DNA from: Melitaea cinxia
Taxonomy: Eukaryota; Arthropoda; Insecta; Lepidoptera; Nymphalidae
Reading direction: 5' to 3'
Length of the DNA stretch: 64,000 bases
Assembly (NCBI RefSeq): GCF_905220565.1
Contig: NC_059415.1
Coordinates: 315,001-379,000, forward strand
The notes beneath the pieces are model-generated. The model did no database searches, was not told the origin of the DNA, and saw only the letters and a program-made list of their open reading frames with translations. Shown here in pieces: positions 47,533-58,549 of this stretch; position 1 is the stretch's first letter; every line of letters starts with the position of its first letter. The position numbers and the translations under genes were made by a program.

Positions 47533-48085
47533 TAATAATAATAAACATTTATTTATACTCACACACATAAATCGATATAGGTACAGACAAGACAAAAAAT
47601 AAAAATCACAACATAACAATTCTATTAAAATATAACTATATAGATATTATAACAAATAATTAAATTGGAATCAATGAACATAATATACACCGAAATAAAA
47701 CACAATCAAATTAAAAATAATAATAATAGGTAACTACCCACATAAAATCAAAATAATAATTAAAAAACAAAAAGATAGAAAGCGGCAATCTGCATAGCGA
47801 TGCACTGTTGGGAGCATTGAAATGGATGACGCTCGGCATTTGCAATCGTTTTATTCGTGTATAATTAGAATTTTAGAAGTAAATAGTTGTTTTTTTTTCC
47901 TAATTAAGATTCTCAAGATAACACAAATATTTTTTAAAAGTAATATAAATAGGTATCTAATCTCTTACACACTATGAATATAATAGTCGAATGTGAAATC
48001 TATGGTCGAGCCTATCTATTATTTTATTGTCTTTTTTTTACTTTGACGCGCAAAGAAATAATGAGAGTTTTTATATAAATATCTA

Positions 48086-48284
48086 TCTTAATATATCTAA
48101 ATCTCGTGTCACAATGTTTGTCCTCAATGGACTCCTAAACTACTTAACCGATTTTAGTCAAATTTGCACACCGTGTGCAGTTTGATCCAACTTAAAAGAT
48201 AGGCTATATTTTATTTTGATATATTATGTTATTATTATATTTCAGAAAAAAATAAGGTGATACGAAGTTCGCCAGGTCAGCTAG
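48086..48284 (+). mobile_element. Short non-autonomous Helitron in the Rx intron
   Basis: It starts TCTTAATATATCTAAATC after A, and ends GGTCAGCTAG before T. The subterminal hairpin CGAAGTTCG is present. It is a diverged subfamily of the 4338 copy. Confidence 0.75.
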
Positions 48285-49021
48285 TTTACATATAATAAAA
48301 TGGTAGGAAAGTCAAAACTGTACATTGAATATTTTTTTAAAAGAAGACTTGGGGTGTGATCTCCAATCGATATTGAAGCCTAAAATATAGTTTTTAGAAT
48401 TTTTGTCTATTTGTCTGTTTGTCTGTATGTATGTCCGGGATAAACTCAAAAAGTACCGCATGGATTTACTTCAAATTTGGCACGAATGTTATTAAGAAGT
48501 CGGGTCAACATATAGGCTACATATTATCATGCTATTACCTATCGGGAACGAGCAGTGAACCTTTATTTCCTCAACGCATTTTGTAACAACATGTAATCTA
48601 ACGACGCATATTTTTATTATTTATTATTATTTATATTTTAATGTTGTTGTTATTATGTTAATAACCTTGCTATATAAGCTAGTTTCACACTATAAAAAAT
48701 CACGCAATATAAGTAACTAAGCTGATAAACATAATTAAATGAATATAAGTAGACAAGACAATTTTAAAGCAGCGCCATCTATGAGATTTTTCTGTAGATA
48801 TGAAATGTAAAGAAGAAACGAGTGAATGAATGTTATTTTAAAAGGTATAATCGTAGTTATTTTTGGTGCTGTATAGCGTTCACGCAGACGACGTCGCGGG
48901 CAGCAGCTACTATTAGATAGATGAGTAATAGAGGTATATTAACAGTCGATCACTTTTTCTTGTGATTAACTTTACCTTAGAATCTTGATGGATTAATAAA
49001 TTAACTAAAATTATACCTAAA

Positions 49022-49470
49022 AAAAACCAGCCAAGTGCGAGTCGTACTCGCGCACCGAGGGTTCCCTACAAACAAAATTATTAACAATATTTTTATTATA
49101 TGATGTAAATAAAAATATATGCTTGTCGCAAGTTTTCCTTTATCTGTGCTATTAGACGTTGCTTTGTACCGAATTTCAAGACTCTGAGTTCACGGGAAGT
49201 AAGTACCCTATAGGTTTTAGTTCCCTTACGAGTGTCGGAAATTTGCAGCATAAACGGCTGTATTTTTTGATTGCGTTGGCTTAAAAAGGTTTTTTTTTTC
49301 ACTGCTCTAAGAGGCAGTAGACTTATTATTTGACTGACTTAGTATTTGATATAAATTTCAGCTGGATACCTTTACGCGTTCTTGAGAAAAAGGTTCTTGA
49401 CAGACGGACGGACAACAAAGTGATCCTATAAGGGTTCCGTTTTTTTTCTTTTAAAGTATAGAACCCTAAA
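49022..49470 (+). repeat. RepH copy
   Basis: Starts AAAACCAGCCAAGTGCGAGTC and ends AAAGTATAGAACCCTAAAAA. Close to 34310 throughout. The minus-strand ORF inside is a by-product. Confidence 0.7.
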
Positions 49471-49849
49471 AATCAACAATAATGCATACTAATCTAAAAT
49501 CTATAAAGCCTTTTACATTGTGTAAACCATTAAAATATAATTACAACAACGACATGAAGTAAGCTACCAAATAACATACATTCTGATTTATATACAAACG
49601 AATTGGTTAATCGGTTTAAAACTTAAAAATTATTGTACTCTACCTACTCTAATGGTTGGTACTGTGAGCCATCATGGGTGCCTCTAATTGTATTTACAAG
49701 TACCTAATGATTCTTAATTCTCCGGCCCGAGTCGTGCAAATAAAAAGAATTCAAATAATGATCCCATTTGTAAAATCATTAATTCCGAAGAGGTTTAATA
49801 TGTAGCAACACGGCAAATCTGACACGTGATTAGGGTTGCCAGTGAAAAA

Positions 49850-50110
49850 AAAAAACGAAAGCCCATTATGGCCGCGACGCCGCGAGTGTTACCAGATTAT
49901 CGATAATTATTACAAAAAGGAGACGAGAGATCGTATCGCGATAAGTGTAAAACATCTTAATGGCATCATAATGTTTTTATTTGTTTTCTATTGCTGTCGT
50001 AATCTTGAGTGATGCTATCTCTCGCTCTAACTCGAGACGTTCAGTTACTAGTACTGAACTCGTGTTTTGACGTTTGATCGCTCAATCTGTAACGCTTGTG
50101 TCACTGAGAT
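49850..50110. promoter_or_regulatory. Intronic repeat-free block
   Basis: GGCCGCGACGCCGCGAG, TTATCGATAATTATTAC and CGTATCGCGATAAG: a CpG-rich part followed by paired ATCGATAA/TAATTA motifs. Confidence 0.35.
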
Positions 50111-51382
50111 TTCGATTCGCCTAATCTGTGTTCCGATTGACACGTAATGTCAATTTCTTTTTATTGAATTAAAATGTTTATTTAATCCTGTTTCGAGAGA
50201 TAATTCGATCAGCTCGTTAAATTGTATTAACGTTTATCGATAAGTGTTCGAGAAAGTACGTTTGGTAATAAGCTTTTACTATTTATTTCCGTTTTGGATT
50301 GTAGCGTTCGTTTGTGTCTGTAGTTCGCATCTGAGTATTTTTAATTGTATGTAACTATTTTTTTAGCGAGGTTAGGTCGACAACTTGCTGTGATGCTTCT
50401 GGTGTTGCAAGCGTCCATAGGCTACGGTAATCGCTTAACATCAGGCGAAGAGCACATTTATTTAACAACCCATGAAGTATAAAACTATACATATGTTTAT
50501 TACAACTCATACAAATGCTCGAAAAGCTCAACCCATTCGCTGTCGAGTACAAATTATACCTCATTAGACAGTCGTTTTAAAGAATTGATTGTTGTTTTAC
50601 GAAGAATTATAGAACGTAAATGAAACATTTACAGCGTTGCGAAAACTTAATGAAATGGTGTACCGCTCGGCTATCATGCAAACAGTTGGGTAAATAATTG
50701 ATGTCCGTTTGTGTGCGGTGTTGACGTTACGAGTGCCGCGAGTGTGATGCCAAAATGATGGTTATCATAGCCCCTACACCTTTATATGTGTTACGTTTTA
50801 ATATTGTATAGAAGATATTTTTAATTTGTTTTGTTGTTGTTTTTTGTTTAATTTGTTGACGCAGAAAATGTATTTCTTTTTTGTCTATCAGTTAGTATAA
50901 GATACAGATCAGAAGACAGCACCACTCAGACAATACTAAATGGATTAGGTTGAAACTTACAATAGTAAAAGTTCATACTAGGTCACTTTTATTTCGAAAT
51001 TAAATATTTTGAAAGATCATCTTAGAAAAGGGAATGATGAAAATGTGAAATTGCTAAAGAAGTTAAATGTAGGTACAACTAGTAGGTATATAAATATAAC
51101 TTAATTACGATCTAAGTGTAATAATGTACGATAAAGTGAAAAATATGTAAAACAGGAAACAGTTTTGGAATACCATTTATGGTTCCGCGTGTGACAAATA
51201 ACAAGCGCGAGGTTCAAATCCGATTAAAAATTTGTCTTATTTCGCTGTTATGAGTCGAAATATGTTTTTTATACGAAACTCGTAAATTTTAAATGTTACA
51301 ATGAAATTTAGTTACATTTAATTCTTAAGATAGTGAAAAGTAACGTGTACATTCAGACTCAAAAAAATATATTTTATAAAAC

Positions 51383-51680
51383 ATAATTGTCCATCAAAAC
51401 GAAAAAAATCAACTTCAATTATATAGACAAGTAATACAACGTAAGTAGACGAAAAAAATAACAAACGTACGAGTCGCCACTATGATTTTCTCGATTTCTT
51501 TGGGATACCATCGTCAGATCCTGGTTTTCTTATCATGGTACCACCCCTGGGATATCTTCTTTTCAACAAAAAAAGAATCATCAAAATCGGTTAACAAACG
51601 ACAAAGTTATCCGCAAACACACAAAAAAAAATATATACGGTCGAATTGAGTAACCTCCTCCTTTTTGGAAGTCGGTTAAA
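51383..51680 (-). mobile_element. RepC copy, reverse orientation
   Basis: Reads from the AATTGT end (diverged) to TTTTTGGAAGTCGGTTAAAAAC, the inverse of the RepC start. Confidence 0.65.
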
Positions 51681-51839
51681 AACAAAGTGAAAATGAACTT
51701 TTTGGAAAATTAAACGCACATCAAGCTTTTCAGGAACAGCCTATGTGCCATTTACCATCTAACTCGATCAAAATAACAGTACAGATTAAAATGTAACTCT
51801 GTCTGAGTATCAATCGAAGAACAAATAGACTAAATTTGA

Positions 51840-51965
51840 ATATAATTGCATTATCGCTGAAGACAGCGCTGTATTAGCATACGCAAACAACAGCGCTGTT
51901 TGATTTATTGGAGGCGCTAATTGCACAGCGCGGCGGATGTTAGAACATCACCAGTAAATACCAGT
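51840..51965. promoter_or_regulatory. Intronic block with a repeated ACAGCGCTGT palindrome and POU-like site
   Basis: ACAGCGCTGT, a 10-bp perfect palindrome, occurs at 51863-51872 and 51890-51899, and a CACAGCGCGGC half copy follows near 51925. ATTAGCATACGCAAA between them reads TATGCTAAT on the other strand, close to a POU octamer. GCGCTAATTGC lies after. No other copies were noticed in the window. Confidence 0.4.
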
Positions 51966-52125
51966 TAATACTTCATGTGGTACGCATTAATTATACTTTA
52001 TCTTATCTAATATCAGGATATGGTACTTCTAGACTTATGTTGTTATTTGTTTCGAATGGATTTAACAACAACTTTGTAGAGGTTGGTGAAACAGTAGTTT
52101 CTTTAACTATCGCTATATTCCTCAA

Positions 52126-52638
52126 CCCGAATAGAATTTTTTTTGTGTTCCTTAGAAGGACCGGACCGGGCATGCCTGATCTGGACCGGATAAGGTATGT
52201 AACGCAGAAGATATGTCTGGACCTGATCAAGATGAGATGAGATTTCCTGATCGGGTCCAGATCAGCAAATCTCATCTCATCCCGATCAGCCGGTTCGGTC
52301 CGGTCCTTTTAAAAAACACGAATGTAATATATTCTCAAAAAATTGTTTAATAAAAAAAGGCGAATTCATATTATAAATATGTAACTTAACATTATTTATT
52401 TCTGTTTATTTTTGCCAGTGTATTATTCTTCTTCTGTTCTTTCAGGCTATCCTGATCTAGACCGGACCGGGTCCTGATCCAGTATGCCTTATCATACTTG
52501 ATTATATTTTACATCAGGCTATCCTTGTCTGGACCAGACCTGGTCCTGATAGAGCTTGCCGGACCTGGCATGCCTCATTCTATCCTGATCCGGTCCAGAT
52601 ACATGATCTGATTGAGCCTGACATTTTTTCTAGTCGGG
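52126..52638 (+). mobile_element. RepX TIR element, complete short copy (513 bp)
   Basis: The ends are CCCGAATAGAATTTTTT and ACATTTTTTCTAGTCGGG, inverted repeats of each other. The interior has opposed clusters of GGTCCAGATCAG motifs, one VNTR unit and AT-rich spacer. It has no coding capacity. It lies 1 kb upstream of the homeodomain exon. Confidence 0.75.
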
Positions 52639-52774
52639 GATACCTAGCTATAGTTTCTTCAATTTTTTTAAAAATAAATTTAGATTACTTGAAACTTCAA
52701 TCATATCGACATTTGTTCACTTTTTTTTTAGTCACTTATAATGCACAACAATTTTGTAGCAACCTAAACATAGA

Positions 52775-52960
52775 TTAACGTAGCTTATAGACGCCTGCAA
52801 CACCAGAAGCATCTCAAGCGCGTTGATCACCAACAGGAACATAATACTGCTTGAAAGCAGTATTATTTAGCCGTGATCATCAGTAAGGTCGAGGTACTAC
52901 CCCAGTCGGGCTGCTCCATATTTTGAGCAGGCAATTCCTGCTGTGCCCTACCACAGTTGT
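52775..52960 (-). repeat. RepA copy, reverse
   Basis: From TTAACGTAGCTTATAGACGC to CTGTGCCCTACCACAG, with an internal deletion. Confidence 0.7.
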
Positions 52961-53115
52961 TCGTATTAAATTCGTTTGTGTTTTAATAATAACGTTTACT
53001 GGGTGTACCAATTTTTATGATTCTTTATATTCGTAAGCTGGTGCTTGCCATGTGGTCGGATTTAAATTTGAACGAGATCTGACGAGTGGGTACCAACTTA
53101 TTGAGTTATACTTGA

Positions 53116-53424
53116 CTAGCTGTGCCAGCGACTTTGTCCGCGTGAAATTAAAAAAATTATTGTTCAGTTCGCTGAGTTGTAAAATAAAAGAATAATAAAA
53201 GCCTAAGTTTCTCCTTATAACATCAGCTATCTGCCAGTGAAAGTCCCGTCAAAATCGGTCCAGCCGTTTCAGAGAATAGCCGGAACAAACAGATAGAGAC
53301 AGACAAAAATAAAAATAAAAAGTTATTTTGATATATGTACCGTATATACATCCATATGCTATTAGTAAAAAGAGGTAATTTTAATATTACAAACAGAGAC
53401 TGCAATTTTATTTATTTGTATAGA
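53116..53424 (-). mobile_element. Short Helitron-like element next to the homeodomain exon
   Basis: The CTAG end is at 53116 with a GC-rich hairpin (GCGAC/GTCCGC). The other end is TCTATACAAATAAATAAAA on the minus strand, preceded by A. It lies 240 bp before the exon acceptor. Confidence 0.65.
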
Positions 53425-53664
53425 TAATGCGTATTTGATTACTTTTTTTAACTATATGTTTGATGTCAGATTTTATTACTAATGATACTGATCATCATAT
53501 TTTAAAATACCCTCTCCCCCCCTCTCCGGCGTTATTATTATAGCTATTGTTTTGATACGAATGAATGAATTTGTGTAAATAATTTCTAATAGTTTCTAAT
53601 ATTGTCACAATTATATAAAGTCGGTTAAGAAGAAAAAAAAAACCTGATCAACCAATCTTTCCAG

Positions 53665-53909
53665 GCGAAGGTTCCTGCAACAGTAACGACGGTTTCCAAG
53701 CGCCAGTAGACGACAAATCTGCCAGTGATGATGACACGCCACGTCCTGGGTCCGCAGCGGATAAAAAGAAACACCGCAGGAACCGAACTACCTTCACCAC
53801 CTACCAGCTACACGAGTTAGAGAGAGCCTTCGAAAAGAGTCACTACCCAGATGTGTACTCAAGAGAAGAGCTCGCGATGAAAGTGAACCTGCCAGAAGTT
53901 AGAGTTCAG
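53665..53909 (+). CDS. Rx: Retinal homeobox protein Rx, exon with first three quarters of the homeodomain
   Basis: The exon starts after a pyrimidine-rich acceptor (CAATCTTTCCAG) and ends at donor CAG|GTAAGT. It completes the split Gly codon of the upstream exon and gives 81 further codons. An acidic Ser/Asp/Pro linker (SASDDDTPRPGS) leads into a basic run DKKKHRR. The homeodomain begins at 53772 with HRRNRTTFTTYQL and covers helices 1 and 2 (LERAFEKSHYPDVYSREELA) up to LPEVRVQ, its residue 46. F8, L16 and F20 of the hydrophobic core are present. The intron at 46/47 is the classic paired-class position, so recognition helix residues (WFQNRR) must lie in the next exon. The AMKVNLPEVRVQ segment matches Rx (Rax) proteins from memory. 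Other paired-like genes (Arx, Otp, Pitx) differ in this region. The downstream exons are not in the window. Confidence 0.93.
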
Positions 53910-54016
53910 GTAAGTCATCCTTGAAACCTTTTAACATAATTCTTAAAAATTTATTAAGGATCGTGTAAGCTCTTCTTAGTGGAGAGAGCTGGTTCGTCGT
54001 TTTTTTTTATGTCTCT

Positions 54017-54250
54017 AGGTCGGCAAACAAGCGTACGGCTCACCTGATGGTAAGCGATTACCGTAGCTTATAGACGCCTGCAACACCAGAAGCATCGCAA
54101 GCGCGTTGCCGACCCAATCCCCAATCCCCCCAGGAGCTCTGGTCACCTTATTCACCAACAGGAACACAATACTGCTTGAAAACAGTATTATTTAGCTGTG
54201 ATCTTCTGTAAGGTCGAGGTACTACCCCAGTCGGGCTGCTCCATATTTTG
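54017..54250 (-). repeat. RepA copy just after the homeodomain exon
   Basis: Starts AGGTCGGCAAACAAGCGTAC. It lies only about 110 bp past the exon's splice donor, in reverse orientation. Confidence 0.8.
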
Positions 54251-54769
54251 GGAAATCCGTCGTTTGGAGAATGACTAAATTACTTCAGAAATCCAATCAT
54301 AAAAATTTATAGTCGGTACATGATTTAGTTTGATGAGGGTTCGGAGACTAATTTTGTGTCTAAATATGATCTAAAGCCAATCAATCAAGAATTATCTGGA
54401 TGGAATTTTGGAGCCCAAATCCGAGGAGTACTTTAAAAAAAAACGTATAAAATAAAAAAAAGTATTTGATCGAGTTATAAGGCTTATTATAAAACACATA
54501 ATAAACTCATTATTACATCTTTATTATTACTATCATCAGACACAATAATAAGAACCTAGTAATAACACGTCTTTTCACTGATTAGTATAAAAATCAGGCT
54601 ATTATTTTAAGTGATAATTGCCATTCTAAGGCATTTTTTTCAACCCCACTAAAACTCTTTGCCAATAAACAAAGGATAATACAAAATATATTAATTTCGA
54701 ATATCCTTCAAACCATTTAACATACAAAAAGCGGAACTAAATAATATCGCCCTTTATTAAGTGAAATGT

Positions 54770-54985
54770 GAAGTTCGCAAATAGAATTGGCTAGAAGGGT
54801 AAGGGCCTATAATGAACCCAAGGGGCTTATGTCACTCAATCCCCCGTACGCAAGACGAACATATGTCAAACCAACTCCAACATTTCTAGAACTCTGCAAC
54901 CCCATATTGCAGAACTCGTCAATAGGAGCAGAATACGATCGAAGGGGTCGTTTTATTCTGGACGTGTCCTAATTGCTTCTTTGGG
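54770..54985 (+). other. Repeat-free stretch with an unrecognised 61-codon frame
   Basis: Open from 54787 (starting at a TTG read as the first codon) to TAA at 54972, encoding RRVRAYNEPKGLMSL-type sequence. It has no splice signals or family motif. It is in the intron after the homeodomain exon. The sequence is less AT-rich than its neighbours and may be conserved non-coding DNA. I do not call it a gene. Confidence 0.25.
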
Positions 54986-55419
54986 ACATCGTCAAAAATG
55001 AAAAAGTTCAAGCCAATTTAGTTTTTATCGTATCGACTAAAGGTTTAAGTTAAACGCATTTTGCGGTTGGGTCGTTTGTCAAATAACGCGGTTGTAGCTA
55101 ATCTGGTAGTTAATAAAGGGTTACGAATGTTTTTGATGGGAAAATGTGTCATTTTACAACTCTAGCGGAAAGATTGACACGTAACAGTACTAAACGAGCA
55201 TTGTTGTGCATTTTTGACGCTGTTGACATTTGTTGCTTTGTCGTGTTCTCTTTAAAATTCGTACCTTTATTCAATTCTACTTACGATAGATTATTTTCTT
55301 TTGATTTTTTAAACGTTCTTATTATTAAACTTGGCTTATTACGATTTATTTTCAAATAAAAGTTAGGTGATTACAAATTGTTTTGCAGCAGAACTATTTA
55401 AGGGTAAACGTTCATTGTT

Positions 55420-55625
55420 TTTCCACAATTCATCAATTCGTCGACCTCCAGTTACCCTCGCTCGGTCATCGCTGTCTGGTCTCGGCGCAAATTACCCGTT
55501 CCCGCTAATGTCTTAATTAAGGCGAAAAAGATGTTTTTGCTCGGTTTTTAAGCGAGGGTAGCGCTCACAATTACGAGCTTCATTACTTCAGCCCTCTAAC
55601 GTTCAGTTAATATAAAATTTTAGTT
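55420..55625. promoter_or_regulatory. Repeat-free block in the post-homeodomain intron
   Basis: Contains CGCAAATTACCCG, CGCTAATGTCTTAATTAAGG and CTCACAATTACGAGC: many TAAT/ATTA cores in moderately GC-rich unique DNA. Confidence 0.35.
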
Positions 55626-55849
55626 AAGTTGGAAATGCTGTTTTACTTTTTACTATCTTATTGAAAAAAAAATGGGATTAATTAAGAATAACAAACTTAT
55701 TAGAAATAATAAAAAAAAAAACATTACAATAAAGCGTTTGTTTTTATCTTGTTTTTGAAATATAAATTGTTATGTAAATATTTTTATAAAATATTTTTCT
55801 CATAAAGAGTACTTTATACACGAACAGTTCTGTTTAAGAAATCAAAAGC

Positions 55850-55950
55850 CTGGAAGAAATCGCTTTTAGTGATAAAACCACCATTGCAGATTTATTCAAA
55901 AAATCCTTAAAAACGATCTGTAATGCATGCAATAAAGTATAAATCAAAAT
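55850..55950 (+). repeat. RepK: LINE 3' tail fragment, decayed
   Basis: CCTGGAAGAAATCGCTTTTAG, GATAAAACCACC and GCAATAAAGTATAAAT match RepK. Confidence 0.55.
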
Positions 55951-56069
55951 ATCAGCAATAATAGTATAGACTCAGGTGTCAAAGTCTTCATTGAATTGTA
56001 TAGATTAGCAATAGATAGTCTATGAGAGCTATAGCTATCTAAAGCTAGGCACAAGCTAGACGCTATAGA

Positions 56070-56185
56070 TGTTATAGAAGCGGGAGGAGGAGGTGTTGAT
56101 CCGCAAGCAGGCGCGTGTTGAGTGAATTACCGGTCGTGTCCGTCGGCGCCCGACACTCTCCTACCTCACTGCGTTAGTATGTTCT
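56070..56185. promoter_or_regulatory. Short GC-rich block before the perfect hairpin
   Basis: GGGAGGAGGAGGTGTTG and GTCCGTCGGCGCCCGACAC. Unique in the window; no open frame. Confidence 0.25.
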
Positions 56186-56269
56186 GATACCGAGGCAGAG
56201 TTTACTATAAGACACGCTAAATATATTTGACTAGGTGTAGTTACTGACGTATAAAATTATTGCGAATCT

Positions 56270-56488
56270 AATCTGTACTAAGATTATAATAAAACAATGC
56301 ATTACAAAAATATATTATAGTACCTAAGTCACAGGAAATTATAAGTGAACCTTTAAAAAAAACTTATAATAAAACAACTTTTTCGGATTTTATCAATTAT
56401 TAGTGCTATTCAACCATAATTTCCTGTGACTTAGGTACTATAATATATTTTTGTAATGCATTGTTTTATTATAATCTTAGTACAGATT
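56270..56488. repeat. Perfect inverted repeat: 73-bp arms, 73-bp loop
   Basis: Arms 56270-56342 and 56416-56488 are exact reverse complements across all 73 positions. The arms begin AATCTGTACTAAGATTAT and end CACAGGAAATTAT. The loop is AT-rich. Neither arm matches another repeat here. It could be a recent foldback MITE, an inverted duplication, or a hairpin RNA source. Confidence 0.95.
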
Positions 56489-57211
56489 TATTATGGAATG
56501 TGGTTCAGGAACGATTTACAATCAATGAGTAACTAGAACTTTTTAAACTAATAAAAACTAATAAATTAAATTTATAAGTAACTATTTTGCCTTTATATTA
56601 TAGTTCTAGGTGACATAATATAAACGGAACAAACATTTATTAACTCTGTCTTACATGTGCTTATGAAAGCCTAAGTGGTTTTGTAACTAGGTAACTACAA
56701 AGATCAGTTAGGATGATGGCCGAAATGATGGCTGAATTCGATTCAGTATTACATAAATGATCAAGATGTCTGGATTTAACAAATATGTACATCATACAAG
56801 AGATTACTAATATTTTGATAAAACACAATTAACTATAATTAACATTATAATTTGTACGATGACGAGTCGAAGGCGCTTTTAAAGCTAATTTGAATAAAAG
56901 CTATTTTGATTTTGATTTTACAACGAATCTAAAATAACAAAAAAAAACGCCTTTAAACGCTTAAAAAGCCCATTAAGTTAAAATACATTTTGATTATATT
57001 TATTTAATTCTCCTTTAAAAGGCACTTGAGCTCGTCTGAAACGCGTATCGCTGTTCCCGTGTGTTACAGCCCCGCATCGTACAGCTATTAAGCACTTATC
57101 CTCTATCTCATCTATCTGCGACAATAGACCGCGTTGAATGGACTCAGTCGCACGTATTGTATTGTTGACTGCAGCTTTGTGACCTCTTGAGAACGACAAT
57201 TGAATTGTATA

Positions 57212-57552
57212 AGACTATCATCATCATCATTACAGCCTATACAGTCCACTGCTGGACATAGGCCTCCACAAGTTCACGCCAAAAATAACGTGAACTCATG
57301 AGTTTTGCCCATAGTCACCACGCTGGGCAGGGTTGGTGACCGCAGTACTGGCTTTGTCTCACCGAAGACGCTGCTGCCCGTCTTCGGCCCGTGTATTTCA
57401 AAGCCAGCAGTTGGATAGTTATCCCGCCACCTGTCAGCTTTTTAAGTTCCAAGGTGGTAGCGGGACTGTGTTATCCCTTATTCGCCTCTTACGACACCCA
57501 CAGGAAGAGAGGGGGTGGCTATAATCTTTAGTACCGTAGCCACACAGTACAG
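57212..57552 (+). repeat. RepB, full copy
   Basis: Begins with (ATC)n at about 57218-57231, then CAGCCTATACAGTCCACTGC, and ends CCACACAGTA. This is the most complete forward copy. Confidence 0.8.
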
Positions 57553-57614
57553 TATAAAACTATAGGTACAAATAATATCTATGATCCACCTTGATTCAGT
57601 GTGTACAATTAATT

Positions 57615-57820
57615 TATACAGACTGTCACAGCTAAATAATGCTGCTTTCAAGCAGTGTTGTGTTCCTGTGGTGAGTAAGGTGATCAGAGTTTCTGGGAGG
57701 GATTGCGGGTAAGGTCGGCAACGCGTTTGCTATGCTTCTTGTATCGCAGACATCTATAGGTAACAGTAATCATTTACCATCAGGTGAGCTGTACGCTCGT
57801 TTACTGACTTAGTTACATTT
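57615..57820 (+). repeat. RepA copy, 5' truncated
   Basis: From CTGTCACAGCTAAATAATGC to CTCGTTTACTGACTTAGTTAC. Smaller pieces occur at 35165-35265 and 50383-50460. Confidence 0.7.
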
Positions 57821-58039
57821 AAAAAAAACTCATACGTTTATACACACTAAAAATATATTTACAACTCCTGAACAGATGAAAGCTAGTTTTTTTATAACAA
57901 CTTATTAAAGTTGTTATTGTGATACACTTACATATGTTATACCTAAAGCAAATGAGAATACAAATCTTATATCAAAAACTTTTCACAACGGACTTTTAAT
58001 TATATATCATAATAAACTATTCAATTTATATTGGATACG

Positions 58040-58225
58040 CTTCAGCCTGTAATATCCCACTCCTGGGCGTAGGCGTCTTTCTCAATGTAGAAAGAGAGTC
58101 AGAGCTGGATCCACCACGCTGCTCCAATACAGGTTCGCGGATATATAGGAAATATATATACTATGAGTAACGATTGCTATCAGGTGTACATGATAACAAC
58201 CGGGACCGACAGCTTAACATGCTCT
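58040..58225 (-). mobile_element. SINE 3' part, reverse
   Basis: Reads CAGCCTGTAATATCCCACTC to AGCTTAACATGCTC, the inverse of the long-form SINE tail. Similar fragments lie at 15990-16105 and 23548-23650 (both minus) and at 2395-2592 (plus, decayed). Confidence 0.65.
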
Positions 58226-58549
58226 TATATATTGGATATTAATAATTTAATTAATACAACGGTATCATTATAGTGTCATTAAGGCGTCTCTATAATAACC
58301 TACTTAAAACCACAGTTGTCTTCCCCCTTTTTAAAGGTAAAATAGCTTAAAAAGTAATTAAGCTACAATGTTTTATCCTTTAAGTCGATCTTTCAAGTAT
58401 CACATATGAATTGTATTGTGTCTGTTGAAAATGCATTACAACACAATAGATTCGCGATAGTAATCGAATTCGCTACATTAAGCGCACTGTTGAGTTAGGG
58501 TCGCCATGACAAATGTGTAGTTCAGATTAGTTTTTTGTTATTATTAAAA

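Larger units (their letters stand above)
29553..53664 (+). other. Rx intron (24.1 kb), phase 1
   Basis: The intron is bounded by GTAAGT at 29553 and ...TTTCCAG at 53664. The phase matches on both sides (one base of a Gly codon before, two after). It is filled with TE copies annotated separately, and repeat-poor blocks that may be cis-regulatory. Stretches with no recognised feature are AT-rich, without ORFs that look like proteins. They include 29564-30970, 35270-36470, 38070-39110, 41940-42310, 42660-43250, 44350-45115, 45270-46220, 47580-48085 and 50110-51380. Confidence 0.85.

Noticed and set aside
56490..56520. GTGGTTCAGGAAC as the remaining homeodomain exon (WF-N)
   Set aside because: No acceptor AG in phase, no NRRAKW after it, and it starts just outside the perfect hairpin.
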